13,264 nt of DNA from UBA4246 sp045113475 (GTDB lineage Bacteria; Bacillota; Clostridia; Christensenellales; Aristaeellaceae). The stretch's first letter is position 1. Every line of letters starts with the position of its first letter. The position numbers were made by a program, and so were the translations under genes. The notes under the pieces were generated by a model, which made no database searches, was not told where the DNA came from, and saw only the letters and a list, made by a program, of their open reading frames with translations. Shown here in pieces: positions 5,981 through 13,155 of this stretch. The stretch lies in the NCBI GenBank assembly GCA_045113475.1, contig JBGUIY010000041.1, positions 1 through 13,264 of the forward strand. Reading direction: 5' to 3'.

Positions 5981-6766
5981 ATGAACGTACCATCCACTTT
6001 CTTCGGCTGGGTCTCCTTCCTGATGGACCGCTACGGCCAGCTTTTCCTCCAGGGGACCGGGATCACGCTGCTTGTCGCCCTGACAGGCACGATCCTCGGC
6101 TTCATCATCGGCCTTCTGGTCGCCATCGTGCGCACCGTGCCCATGCCCAAGGGGCGGTGGTACCGCAGGCTGCCGCTCAAGGCGGTTCACTTCCTGCTGA
6201 ACCTCTATATCGAGGTCTTCCGCGGCACGCCCATGATCGTACAGAGCATGGTGATCTATTACGGTTCGATGATGATCGGCCTCATCAAGCGCGGCACGCC
6301 TGTTATGCCCGCCGCCATCTTCATCGTATCCATCAACACGGGCGCTTACATGGCCGAGATCATCCGGGGCGGCATCATCAGCGTCGACAAAGGCCAGAAG
6401 GAAGCGGCGACCGCCATCGGCATGACGCACTGGCAGGCGATGGTCCACGTGGTTCTGCCCCAGGCCGTGCGCAACATCATGCCCTCCATCGGCAACGAGT
6501 TTGTGGTCAACATCAAGGACTCCAGCGTGCTGAACGTGATCTCCCTGAGCGAACTCTATTTCACCGGCAAGAGCGCCGCCGGTAACTACGGCAGGTATTT
6601 CGAATCCTTCTTCATCATCGCCTGCATCTATCTGGTACTGACCTTTACAGTCACGCGCCTGCTGCGCCTGCTTGAGCGCAAAATGGACGGCAAGAAGAAC
6701 TATACCATCTACGGCTCCCAGAGCGACAGCCACAGCAGCATCACCGTGAACGAGGAGGAGGCATGA
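5981..6766 (+). CDS. Amino-acid ABC transporter permease (His/Glu/Gln/Lys type)
   Basis: The 261-residue inner-membrane permease starts at the ATG at 5981, preceded by AAAGGAG (5969-5975). An upstream in-frame ATG at 5918 would lie inside the intercistronic hairpin and is rejected. Membrane segments are visible at about 26-50, 66-100 (with the family signature YIEVFRGTPMIVQ at 76-88), 108-127 and 208-229. The EAA loop that contacts the ATPase is intact: EAATAIGM (141-148) followed by LPQAVRNIMPSIGNEF (159-174). This belongs to the HEQRo permease subfamily for polar amino acids. A single permease gene suggests a homodimer. The polar tail after about 232 (rich in K, S and E) is cytoplasmic. The stop codon overlaps the ATPase start by 4 nt (ATGA), a sign of translational coupling. 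Confidence 0.93.
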   Translation: MNVPSTFFGWVSFLMDRYGQLFLQGTGITLLVALTGTILGFIIGLLVAIVRTVPMPKGRWYRRLPLKAVHFLLNLYIEVFRGTPMIVQSMVIYYGSMMIGLIKRGTPVMPAAIFIVSINTGAYMAEIIRGGIISVDKGQKEAATAIGMTHWQAMVHVVLPQAVRNIMPSIGNEFVVNIKDSSVLNVISLSELYFTGKSAAGNYGRYFESFFIIACIYLVLTFTVTRLLRLLERKMDGKKNYTIYGSQSDSHSSITVNEEEA

Positions 6767-7509
6767 CCATGGAGAAGATCCTGGAAATACAGCACCTGGA
6801 AAAGCGCTTCGGCGATCATGTCGTCCTGAAGGACATCAGTTTTTCCGTGGAAAAGGGGGACGTCATCTGCATCATCGGTTCGTCCGGCTCGGGGAAGAGC
6901 ACCCTGCTCAGGTGCATCAACTTTCTGGAGGAACCGTCCGGCGGCGAGATCCTCTATCACGGAAAGAACGCCGAAACCGCTTGCAAGCGCACCATCTATA
7001 ACAGCAAGGTGGGCATGGTGTTCCAGTCCTTCAACCTGTTCGGCAACCATACCGTGCTGCAGAACTGCGTGCTCGGGCAGATGCAGGTCCTGAAAGTGAA
7101 CCGGGCCGAAGCCGAAAAACGCGCGCTGACCTATCTCAGGCGGGTCGGAATGGACGGGTATCGGGCTGCCAGGCCGGCGCAGCTGTCCGGCGGGCAGAAG
7201 CAGCGGGTCGCCATTGCCCGGGCCCTCTGCATGGAGCCGGAGGTTCTGCTGTTTGACGAGCCCACCAGCGCCCTCGACCCGGAAATGGTCGGCGAGGTGC
7301 TCAACGTCATGCAGGATCTGGCCTCCGCGGGCATGACCATGCTGATCGTCACCCATGAGATGAGCTTTGCGCGCGACGTCGCCAGCCGGGTCCTGTTCAT
7401 GGACGGGGGCGTCATCGTCGAAGACGCGCCGCCGCAGCAGCTCTTCAGCCGGCCAAGCCAGCCCAGGACCCAGGAATTCCTGAAGCGCGTATTGGCAAGA
7501 CAATTGTGA
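6763..7509 (+). CDS. Amino-acid ABC transporter ATP-binding protein (GlnQ-like)
   Basis: The 248-residue ATPase has every ABC motif: Walker A GSSGSGKST (39-47), Q-loop Q88 in VFQSFNLF, signature LSGGQ (141-145), Walker B VLLFDE (161-166) with catalytic E166, D-loop SALD (169-172) and H-loop His198 in THE. The overall sequence fits the polar amino-acid transport subfamily. It would hydrolyse ATP at the inner membrane face to drive the preceding permease. The purine-rich run GAGGAGGAGG (6752-6761) serves as ribosome binding site; both the ATG at 6763 (overlapping the permease stop) and the ATG at 6769 are usable, and the second has the more usual spacing. An intrinsic terminator follows at 7515, making this the last gene of the lysine-transport operon. 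Confidence 0.95.
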   Translation: MTMEKILEIQHLEKRFGDHVVLKDISFSVEKGDVICIIGSSGSGKSTLLRCINFLEEPSGGEILYHGKNAETACKRTIYNSKVGMVFQSFNLFGNHTVLQNCVLGQMQVLKVNRAEAEKRALTYLRRVGMDGYRAARPAQLSGGQKQRVAIARALCMEPEVLLFDEPTSALDPEMVGEVLNVMQDLASAGMTMLIVTHEMSFARDVASRVLFMDGGVIVEDAPPQQLFSRPSQPRTQEFLKRVLARQL

Positions 7510-7514
7510 CTGAA

Positions 7515-7549
7515 CGCCTGTGCCTCCACTCGGGGACACGGGCGCTTTT
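7515..7549 (+). terminator. Intrinsic terminator of the ABC importer operon
   Basis: CGCCTGTG (7515-7522) pairs with CACGGGCG (7537-7544) over 8 bp with one G-U. The run CTTTT (7545-7549) follows, then GCATTT. It starts 6 nt after the ATPase stop codon. Confidence 0.65.
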
Positions 7550-7685
7550 GCATTTGAACGTTTTCCGGACGCAGGCGGAGCGGGAAAAGGAACACTGTTT
7601 CAGTACTCCGTCCGGAGCCGTATCTAAGGGTGTTCCGGGCGGAAAGAACCCGGATAAACTGACGATGTCTGGAAGGCATGAGACG

Positions 7686-8189
7686 ATGAGAACACTGGAA
7701 GAACTGCTCGGAAAAAACAACCTGAAAGATCCGGAAGACATTGACGCGCTTCTGGAACTGGCGGAAATCACGGGGCAGATGATCCGTGACGAACGGTACC
7801 CGGATATAGAGCGTCTGATCAACTATACGATCGGCAATGATTATTATGAGGCCTTCTCCTGGATGATGGCGGCGCTGCAGGAAGAATTCGACAGGAAGGA
7901 AAGCTGCCGCCTGAAGGACTTTACGTGCTTTATCGGCGGATCCGTTGCGGATTACGATGAATTCGTGAAGCGCCTTCAGGTCGATCTCAGGGCCATCGGC
8001 AATGACGTGGAAACCATCGTGGGCCGCGACGGCGAAGTGCAGTCTTTTTTCAATATCCTCACATACAGAACCGCTTATGCGAATATCTTTCTGGTCACAG
8101 AGGAGAACTTTGACACGAAGGACAACGACTTTATCCGGTATAAGCTGGCCTTCAAAAACGGCCGGTCGTCGGAAATGCCGGGTTCCTGA
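7686..8189 (+). CDS. Hypothetical protein, 167 residues
   Basis: The frame is open from 7506, but the start chosen is the ATG at 7686, which has GGAAGG at 7671-7676 about 9 nt upstream; the extra 60 residues of the longer version overlap the terminator of the preceding operon and look non-protein-like. An ATG at 7665 is a second-best option with no good binding site. I do not recognise the family. The first 70 residues are helical and acidic (MRTLEELLGKNNLKDPEDID, then DERYPDIERLINYTIGNDYY). Residues about 78-156 look mixed alpha/beta, with FTCFIGGSVADYDEF, a stretch DVETIVGRDGEVQSFFNILTY, and YANIFLVTEENFD. There is no signal or membrane segment, so it is probably cytoplasmic. It stands alone between two transcription units. 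Confidence 0.72.
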   Translation: MRTLEELLGKNNLKDPEDIDALLELAEITGQMIRDERYPDIERLINYTIGNDYYEAFSWMMAALQEEFDRKESCRLKDFTCFIGGSVADYDEFVKRLQVDLRAIGNDVETIVGRDGEVQSFFNILTYRTAYANIFLVTEENFDTKDNDFIRYKLAFKNGRSSEMPGS

Positions 8190-8279
8190 TGATCAGGGAA
8201 AACGGATGACGACGGGTAAAAAGGAACAGAGGAGTGCCTATTTCTGACGCGGATTGACAAAAAAATCTGAAAGCAGCCA

Positions 8280-8314
8280 TGGAACCTGCCTGAAAACTGT
8301 GGTATGCTTATACT
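8280..8314 (+). promoter_or_regulatory. Candidate promoter region for the nitroreductase gene cluster
   Basis: Within 8299-8314 lie two overlapping -10-like elements: TATGCT (8303-8308, preceded by TG at 8300-8301) and TATACT (8309-8314). Matching -35 boxes are weak (TGGAAC at 8280-8285 or CTGCCT at 8286-8291). The rest of the 8190-8403 gap holds no gene that I can support. Confidence 0.35.
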
Positions 8315-8403
8315 GATTCAGAAAAGCGCTGCTGCCGGAGTATTATAACGACATATGACCGATCATGCGGCGCCGGCGGTGCAGCCGGTAGAAGGAGGCA
8401 TCC

Positions 8404-8916
8404 ATGGAATTCAAAGAAGTCGTCAGGAACCGTTATTCCTGCAAGAAGTTCAGTGACCGCCAGGTGAGCACGGATCAGCTGAACGCTATCCTGGAGGCCG
8501 GCCGCCTGGCCCCGACCGCAAAGAACCTGCAGGAGCAGCATGTGTACGTGCTGCAGTCGGCGGAGGCCCTGGCCAGGATCGACGCCGCGACTCCCTGCCG
8601 TTACGGCGCACCTACCGTACTGGTGGTCGCTTTCGACAGGAACAATGTGTTCACCTATCCCGGCGGAAAGCGTGATTCCGGCGTGGAGGACGCGACCATC
8701 GTCGCGACGCACATGATCCTGGCCGCGGCGGATGAAGGCGTCGACAGCTGCTGGATCAACTTCCTTGACCCCGGGAAGCTGGCAAACGCGCTCGGCCTGC
8801 CGGAGAATGAGGAAGTGCTGATGGTGCTTGACCTCGGCTATGCCGCGGAGGGCGCCGGCCCGCTGCCCAATCACAGCAGCCGGAAGCCGCTGAGCGAGAC
8901 GGTCAGCTATCTGTAA
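8404..8916 (+). CDS. Nitroreductase-family FMN oxidoreductase
   Basis: This 170-residue protein starts behind AAGGAGG (8392-8398) with 5 nt spacing. It has the nitroreductase layout: the FMN-phosphate motif RNRYSCKKFS (8-17), AGRLAPTAKNLQEQH (32-46, the usual APSa-N-Q segment), the helix ATHMILAAADEGVDSCWINF (101-120), and a C-terminal arginine/lysine pair (R160-K161) before the end. Such enzymes are FMN-bound homodimers that use NAD(P)H to reduce nitro compounds, quinones or other flavin acceptors; the physiological substrate is rarely known. It is at the short end of the family length. It heads a closely spaced run with a flavin-reductase-like gene 24 nt downstream, which suggests shared redox or flavin work. 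Confidence 0.9.
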   Translation: MEFKEVVRNRYSCKKFSDRQVSTDQLNAILEAGRLAPTAKNLQEQHVYVLQSAEALARIDAATPCRYGAPTVLVVAFDRNNVFTYPGGKRDSGVEDATIVATHMILAAADEGVDSCWINFLDPGKLANALGLPENEEVLMVLDLGYAAEGAGPLPNHSSRKPLSETVSYL

Positions 8917-8940
8917 CCAGGACTTGGGAGGATTGACGCC

Positions 8941-9474
8941 ATGAAAGAAAAGATCAATGTCACCGATTACGCGAACCTGATCACCAAAGCGCTGCCGAAG
9001 GGCATCCTGCTGAACACCAACGGGGACAAGTTCAACGCCATGGTCATCGGCTGGGGCCATCTGGGCACGCTGTGGAGCAGGCCCACCTTCCATGTGTATG
9101 TCCGTCAGGGCCGGTATACAAAAGCCCAACTGGACAAGACCGGCGAGTTTACCATCAGCGTGCCGTTGGATCATCCGGACGCCGATATCAACAGGATCTG
9201 CGGCTGGCAGTCCGGGCGCGACATCGACAAGGCGGCAGCGGCGGGCCTGAAACTGGAAAGCGCCGAAGTCATCCATACGCCGGGCATCCGGCAGTATCCG
9301 CTGACGATCGAATGCCGTATCCTATATGCGCAGGATCAGGAACTGCCAAAGATCCCGGAAGACATCCGCAACAGGATGTACCCGCAGGATGTGGACGGTG
9401 CTTATCCCATGGCGAACAGGGACTGCCATACCATGTACGTGGGGGAAATTGTTGACGCCTATATCATCAGGTAA
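8941..9474 (+). CDS. Flavin-reductase-like FMN-binding protein
   Basis: The 177-residue protein follows GGGAGG (8926-8931) with 9 nt spacing. It matches the flavin reductase-like / flavoredoxin family. After an N-terminal segment (ALPKGILLNT) comes the FMN-binding beta core NAMVIGWGHLGTLWSRPTF (32-50) and VYVRQGRYT (52-60). Next are the conserved FTISVPL (70-76), CGWQSGRDIDKAAAAGL (87-103) and a C-terminal HTMYVGEIVDAY (163-174). The split beta-barrel binds FMN as a dimer; members either pass electrons or reduce flavins. The genes for nitroreductase (24 nt upstream) and acetyltransferase (11 nt downstream) are on the same strand, so one transcript is likely. Its stop codon lies inside the ribosome binding site of the next gene, suggesting coupled translation. 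Confidence 0.9.
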   Translation: MKEKINVTDYANLITKALPKGILLNTNGDKFNAMVIGWGHLGTLWSRPTFHVYVRQGRYTKAQLDKTGEFTISVPLDHPDADINRICGWQSGRDIDKAAAAGLKLESAEVIHTPGIRQYPLTIECRILYAQDQELPKIPEDIRNRMYPQDVDGAYPMANRDCHTMYVGEIVDAYIIR

Positions 9475-9485
9475 GGAGCGTTCAG

Positions 9486-9965
9486 GTGAAAGCAATGACT
9501 TTCAGAATGGCGGCGGAAGAGGACTGCGCCCTGATCCTGCGCTTCATCCGTGCTCTGGCCGCTTATGAGAAGATGTCCGATCAGGTGGTGGCGACGGAGG
9601 AACTGCTTCGGGAATGGATCTTTCAGAAGCGGAAGGCCGAAGTCCTGTTTGTGTGCGAGGACAATGCGGAGGTCGGTTTTGCGCTGTTCTTCCATAACTT
9701 TTCCACATTTCTCGGCAGGGCGGGCATCTGGCTGGAAGACCTGTTTGTGCTTCCGGAATACCGGGGAAAAGGATATGGCAGAGCGCTGCTGGCAAAGCTG
9801 GCTCAGATCACGGAAGAGCGCGGCTGCGGGCGCCTGGAATGGTCATGCCTGAACTGGAATCAGCCGGGCATCGGGTTTTATCGGTCGCTGGGCGCGGCCC
9901 CGATGGATGAATGGACGACGTACCGTCTGACCGGCGAAACCCTTTCGGAGACGGCAAAACAATAA
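9486..9965 (+). CDS. SSAT-like GNAT family N-acetyltransferase
   Basis: The 159-residue GNAT protein most resembles the spermidine/spermine-type subgroup. Motifs seen are IWLEDLFVLPEYRGKGYGRALL (81-102), which contains the acetyl-CoA pyrophosphate loop R93-G-K-G-Y-G98; the strand RLEWSCLNWNQP (116-127) with the subgroup's WN pair; FYRSLGA (131-137); and the C-terminal EWTTYRLTG (142-150). It should transfer acetyl from acetyl-CoA to an amine, but polyamine use is inferred only from subgroup similarity. The start is GTG at 9486: AAGGAG (9473-9478) lies 7 nt upstream, whereas the in-frame ATG at 9495 would be 16 nt away. It follows the flavin-reductase-like gene by 11 nt and precedes the LRR gene by 31 nt. 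Confidence 0.9.
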   Translation: MKAMTFRMAAEEDCALILRFIRALAAYEKMSDQVVATEELLREWIFQKRKAEVLFVCEDNAEVGFALFFHNFSTFLGRAGIWLEDLFVLPEYRGKGYGRALLAKLAQITEERGCGRLEWSCLNWNQPGIGFYRSLGAAPMDEWTTYRLTGETLSETAKQ

Positions 9966-9996
9966 GGATACTTCCGATGAGAATGGAGAAGGGGCG

Positions 9997-12186
9997 ATGA
10001 AAACAATGAGCCTGAACGGCAGTTCCGCAGGAACCGGGGCACAGCAACGCCGCAGCATATACAGCAGGGGGATCCGCTGCTTATTCGTCCTGCTTGTGTG
10101 TCTGGCGCTGCTCCTTCCCGCCGCTTGCCTGGGTGAGGAGGCGAAGGAAACAATCCTGACCAGGGGGCCGTTTGAATATGTCCTACGCCCCGGCGGAGGA
10201 GCCGAAATCGTCGGCTACAGCGGCGCCGAGGAGCGCCTCACCATCCCGAAGACCCTGGACGGGCATCCCGTCACGGCGATCCGCGACTTCGCCTACTCCT
10301 CCTCTGCCGCAGATGACTGGCGGCTGGCTGCCGTGACCATTCCCGCCCAGGTGACCGACGTCGGCGCGAATCCCTTCGCAGACTGCATGGCCCTGGCGCA
10401 GATCAGCGTGCCGGCGAACCATCCCACCCTGATGGTCTCGGACGGCGCGCTGTACGATCGGCGAACGGACACGCTGATCGCTTATCCCGCCGCTGCTGCT
10501 GACGTGAATGTCACCGTTGCCCCCGGAACGAAAGCCATTGGAGATTCAGCGTTTTCCGGCTGCGGAGGGCTCGTCTCAGCAGACCTGCCGGAAGGGCTCG
10601 TCTCCATCGGCGACAGGGCGTTCCTGGCGTGTGCCTCCCTGACGGACGTCTCGCTGCCGGACAGCCTGACCGAAATCGGCGATCATGCCTTTGCCAACTG
10701 CACCTCTCTGACGGAGGCCGCGCTGCCCGGCGGCCTGACCGCCCTCGGGCAGGAGGCCTTTTCGGGCTGCTCTTCCCTGGCATCCGTCACGATCCCGGAC
10801 AGCCTGACGGACCTGCCGTCCAATCCGTTCACCGACTGCACTGCCCTCACGCATATCGGGCTTTCCGCTGCTCACCCGACCCTGTGCCTGGAGGACGGCG
10901 TCCTGTATGATCGGCCGGCCGCGCGTCTGGTCTGGTATCCCTCCGGGAGGACGGACGCCTCCTTCACTGTGCCCGCGTGGGTCCGGGAAATCGGCGCTTA
11001 CGCCTTTTCGTCCCGCAGCCTGGCCTCCGTCACGCTTTCCGAAGGAGTCGCGGAGATCGGCACAGACGCTTTTTCCAGGTGCCGTGCGCTCACTTCCGTG
11101 GATCTGCCAGGAAGCCTGCGGTCCATCGGCGACAGTGCCTTTTTCTTCTGCGGTTTGAGCGATGTGGACCTTCCGGAAGGTCTTGCGCGGATCGGACGGC
11201 AGGCCTTCGGTTATTGCCGCATGACCGCTCTGAAGCTGCCGGAAGGGCTTACGGAGATCGGAGAAGAAGCCTTTTCCTCCTGTACTTCACTGACGGAGGT
11301 CTCTTTTCCCTCTACCCTGGAACGGATCGGCAGAAATGCCTTTTATTATTGCACCTCTCTCACTGCCGTTTCCCTGCCTGAGGGGGTGACCGGGATCGAC
11401 GACGAGGCGTTTTCCTGGTGCGGCAGCCTGAAGACCGTCTCGCTGCCCGCCAGCCTGGCCTTTGTTGGGCAGGACGCGTTCCACCACTGCGGGGAAGGCC
11501 TGGCCTTTATTGTCCCGCGAAGCGGATACGCGGAAGACTTCTGCCTGAGATATGGATATGCCTACGCCTATGCAGACGCCCCGTCCGACCTCGTCAAAAC
11601 GGACGCTCCCTGGGTCCTCATGCATCCGGAGCTTCAGGAGCCCTTCATCGGGCGCGACCGGATGAACCTGTATGTGTACTGGGCCCAGGTCCGTTTGAAG
11701 GCGACGGGGCGGTGGTACCAGGGCGATGAGTGGGACTGCACAGGCAACCTGGGCAGCCATACCATGTCGGAAATCAGCGCCTTCATGCGGTCCAACGCGA
11801 GAATGGACCATGACGGAACGGTGGACGATACCGTGATTGGCCTGCTGGCGGACGTGCCGGATGCCCCGGAGGTCCTGGTGGGCGGGTTCTACGACTGTAT
11901 GAACATCCTGACGGGCGGGGACCGGTACGGGGATATGACGAGGGTCGACCGCTCCTCCCCCCGCGATGCGGTCAAATGGGTCCAGATCTGCCTGAAGGGC
12001 CTTGGCTACTATAACTCGGCTATCGACGGGAAATTCGGCTCCGGTACCCTCCGGGCCCTGCATACCTTCCAGAAAAAATACGGCTGGCTGGAGCGGGACC
12101 ATGTGTCCTACGGCGTCGCCCGGAACCTGCTGGAGCGCTATGTGGCCGCCGGCGGAGACCCTGACGAGCTGCCGTCGTCTGACTGA
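9997..12186 (+). CDS. Secreted BspA-type leucine-rich-repeat protein with C-terminal peptidoglycan-binding-like domains
   Basis: This protein has 729 residues. A signal sequence spans about 27-46 (hydrophobic core LFVLLVCLALLLP); cleavage may be after CLG, and C44 in LPAAC is a poor lipobox. Residues 57-95 are the usual BspA entry module (YVLRPGGGAEIVGYSG, then LTIPKTLDGHPVTAI). About 15 LRR_5 repeats follow to about 510, with the theme IGDxAFxxCxSLTxVxLPEGL. Two repeats carry an inserted beta hairpin with LYDR (152-155 and 303-306). The C-terminus has two peptidoglycan-binding-like units: 558-618 (YVYWAQVRLKATGRWYQG, then TGNLGSHTMSEISAFM) and 655-713 (SPRDAVKWVQICLKGLG, AIDGKFGSGTLRALHTFQKKYG). 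The likely role is a wall-associated surface protein with an adhesive or binding repeat face. The start has GGAGAAGGGG upstream. Confidence 0.93.
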   Translation: MKTMSLNGSSAGTGAQQRRSIYSRGIRCLFVLLVCLALLLPAACLGEEAKETILTRGPFEYVLRPGGGAEIVGYSGAEERLTIPKTLDGHPVTAIRDFAYSSSAADDWRLAAVTIPAQVTDVGANPFADCMALAQISVPANHPTLMVSDGALYDRRTDTLIAYPAAAADVNVTVAPGTKAIGDSAFSGCGGLVSADLPEGLVSIGDRAFLACASLTDVSLPDSLTEIGDHAFANCTSLTEAALPGGLTALGQEAFSGCSSLASVTIPDSLTDLPSNPFTDCTALTHIGLSAAHPTLCLEDGVLYDRPAARLVWYPSGRTDASFTVPAWVREIGAYAFSSRSLASVTLSEGVAEIGTDAFSRCRALTSVDLPGSLRSIGDSAFFFCGLSDVDLPEGLARIGRQAFGYCRMTALKLPEGLTEIGEEAFSSCTSLTEVSFPSTLERIGRNAFYYCTSLTAVSLPEGVTGIDDEAFSWCGSLKTVSLPASLAFVGQDAFHHCGEGLAFIVPRSGYAEDFCLRYGYAYAYADAPSDLVKTDAPWVLMHPELQEPFIGRDRMNLYVYWAQVRLKATGRWYQGDEWDCTGNLGSHTMSEISAFMRSNARMDHDGTVDDTVIGLLADVPDAPEVLVGGFYDCMNILTGGDRYGDMTRVDRSSPRDAVKWVQICLKGLGYYNSAIDGKFGSGTLRALHTFQKKYGWLERDHVSYGVARNLLERYVAAGGDPDELPSSD

Positions 12187-12256
12187 CGAACGCCGTATAC
12201 AGGGTGACAGGAGACCTGTATTCCTTTGAATATATCGTTTCACAGGAGGACTGAGC

Positions 12257-12763
12257 ATGGACATGTTCCCTGAAGCGCTGCTGAGCGAAAAAACTGATAA
12301 GATCCCGGAAGAATATGACTGGTTTGCGCCGCTGATCGGCGACTGGGACTGTGACTACTATGACGAACCGGAAAAGGGCCATCAGCGCCATGTCGTCGGG
12401 GAATGGATCTTCAGGAGGATCCTGGAGGGAACCGGAGTGCAGGATGTTTTCATCTTCCCCTCCAGAAGCACAAAGGCGGCTGACCCGCAGCCGGACGGCG
12501 AGTACGGCACCTCTCTGCGCATGTTCAACAGGAAAAACGGCTGCTATGACGTGGTATATACCTGCGAAACATGCATGAAAAGGCTGACCTTCCAAAAGGA
12601 AGGAGACAGGCTGGTGGGCAAAGTGCTTGACGAGCGCAATGCTTTCTGGGTTTTCTCCGACATCACCCGGGACCGCTTTCACTGGGAGAACATCCTGATC
12701 AGGGAAGACGGAACCAAGGAACTGGTCTGTGAGATCTTCGGAAAGCGGGTGACCGGCTCTTAA
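12257..12763 (+). CDS. Hypothetical protein, 168 residues, beta-rich (possibly lipocalin/DUF1579-like)
   Basis: The start at 12257 has AGGAGG (12244-12249) at 7 nt spacing; an ATG two codons later is also possible. There is no signal peptide or membrane segment. After a short helical lead (residues 1-25), the sequence reads as alternating beta strands: PLIGDWDCDYYD (25-36), VVGEWIFRRILEG (46-58), VQDVFIFPSR (61-70), GTSLRMFN (84-91), YDVVYTCE (97-104), FWVFSDITRDRFHWENILI (130-148) and ELVCEIFGKR (155-164). The opening G-D-W and the repeated strand-turn pattern resemble calycin-type small barrels such as DUF1579, but this is pattern-based and unproven. Cys102 and Cys105 form a CETC pair of unknown meaning. 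It lies between the LRR gene and the MazG-like gene, all on the + strand. Confidence 0.78.
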   Translation: MDMFPEALLSEKTDKIPEEYDWFAPLIGDWDCDYYDEPEKGHQRHVVGEWIFRRILEGTGVQDVFIFPSRSTKAADPQPDGEYGTSLRMFNRKNGCYDVVYTCETCMKRLTFQKEGDRLVGKVLDERNAFWVFSDITRDRFHWENILIREDGTKELVCEIFGKRVTGS

Positions 12764-12825
12764 AGCCTGAATGATAAGCGGCAGCGGCTGTTTTGCGTAT
12801 ATCCCCATATGCCGGAGGTGTATTG

Positions 12826-13149
12826 ATGCGCTCGGTGCAATTTCATAAACTCGTGCGTGACAGGATCCCCGAAATCATCGAAAAAGCAGGGAAGGAGTGC
12901 TCGACCGCCGTCCTTGCCGGCGATGAGTATCTTGCGATGCTGGATGAGAAGCTGAACGAGGAACTGGCAGAATACCAGGAAAGCAAATCTATGGAAGAGC
13001 TTGCCGATCTGCTGGAGGTCATTCACGCCGTCGCGTTGGCACGCGGAAGCTCGTTCGAGCAGGTGGAAAGCATCCGGCGGGAGAAAGCGGAAAAACGCGG
13101 CGGATTCAAAAAGCGGATCCTCCTGCTGGAAGTCCGGTCAGATGAATGA
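12826..13149 (+). CDS. MazG-like / phosphoribosyl-ATP pyrophosphohydrolase-like nucleotide pyrophosphohydrolase
   Basis: The 107-residue protein starts at the ATG at 12826, behind GGAGGTG (12814-12820). An in-frame ATG 11 codons upstream would place the ribosome binding site inside the gene and adds no conserved residues. It begins with FHKLVRDRIPEII (6-18), the typical opening of this small family, then KLNEELAEY (42-50) and MEELADLLEVI (56-66). These supply the acidic metal-binding set E45-E46-x-x-E49 and E58-x-x-D61, and RGGF (91-94) closes the domain. All-alpha enzymes of this superfamily bind magnesium and hydrolyse nucleoside triphosphates to monophosphate plus pyrophosphate, often as house-cleaning of damaged or excess nucleotides. 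The exact substrate cannot be told. It precedes the UPF0178 gene by 6 nt. Confidence 0.9.
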   Translation: MRSVQFHKLVRDRIPEIIEKAGKECSTAVLAGDEYLAMLDEKLNEELAEYQESKSMEELADLLEVIHAVALARGSSFEQVESIRREKAEKRGGFKKRILLLEVRSDE

Positions 13150-13155
13150 AATTGT

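Noticed and set aside
8181..8197. Stem-loop overlapping the stop codon of the orphan gene
   Set aside because: Only about seven pairs and no T-run downstream.
8207..8248. 13-codon frame in the gap before the nitroreductase gene
   Set aside because: Too short, no ribosome binding site and no similarity that I can see.
8254..8259. Perfect TTGACA -35 box upstream of the nitroreductase gene
   Set aside because: No -10-like hexamer occurs 16-19 nt downstream; the later -10-like elements are too far away.
12197..12221. Stem ATACAGG/CCTGTAT after the LRR gene
   Set aside because: Seven AT-rich pairs, an 11-nt loop and a weak tail (TCCTTT); it may be a weak terminator but is not strong enough to annotate.
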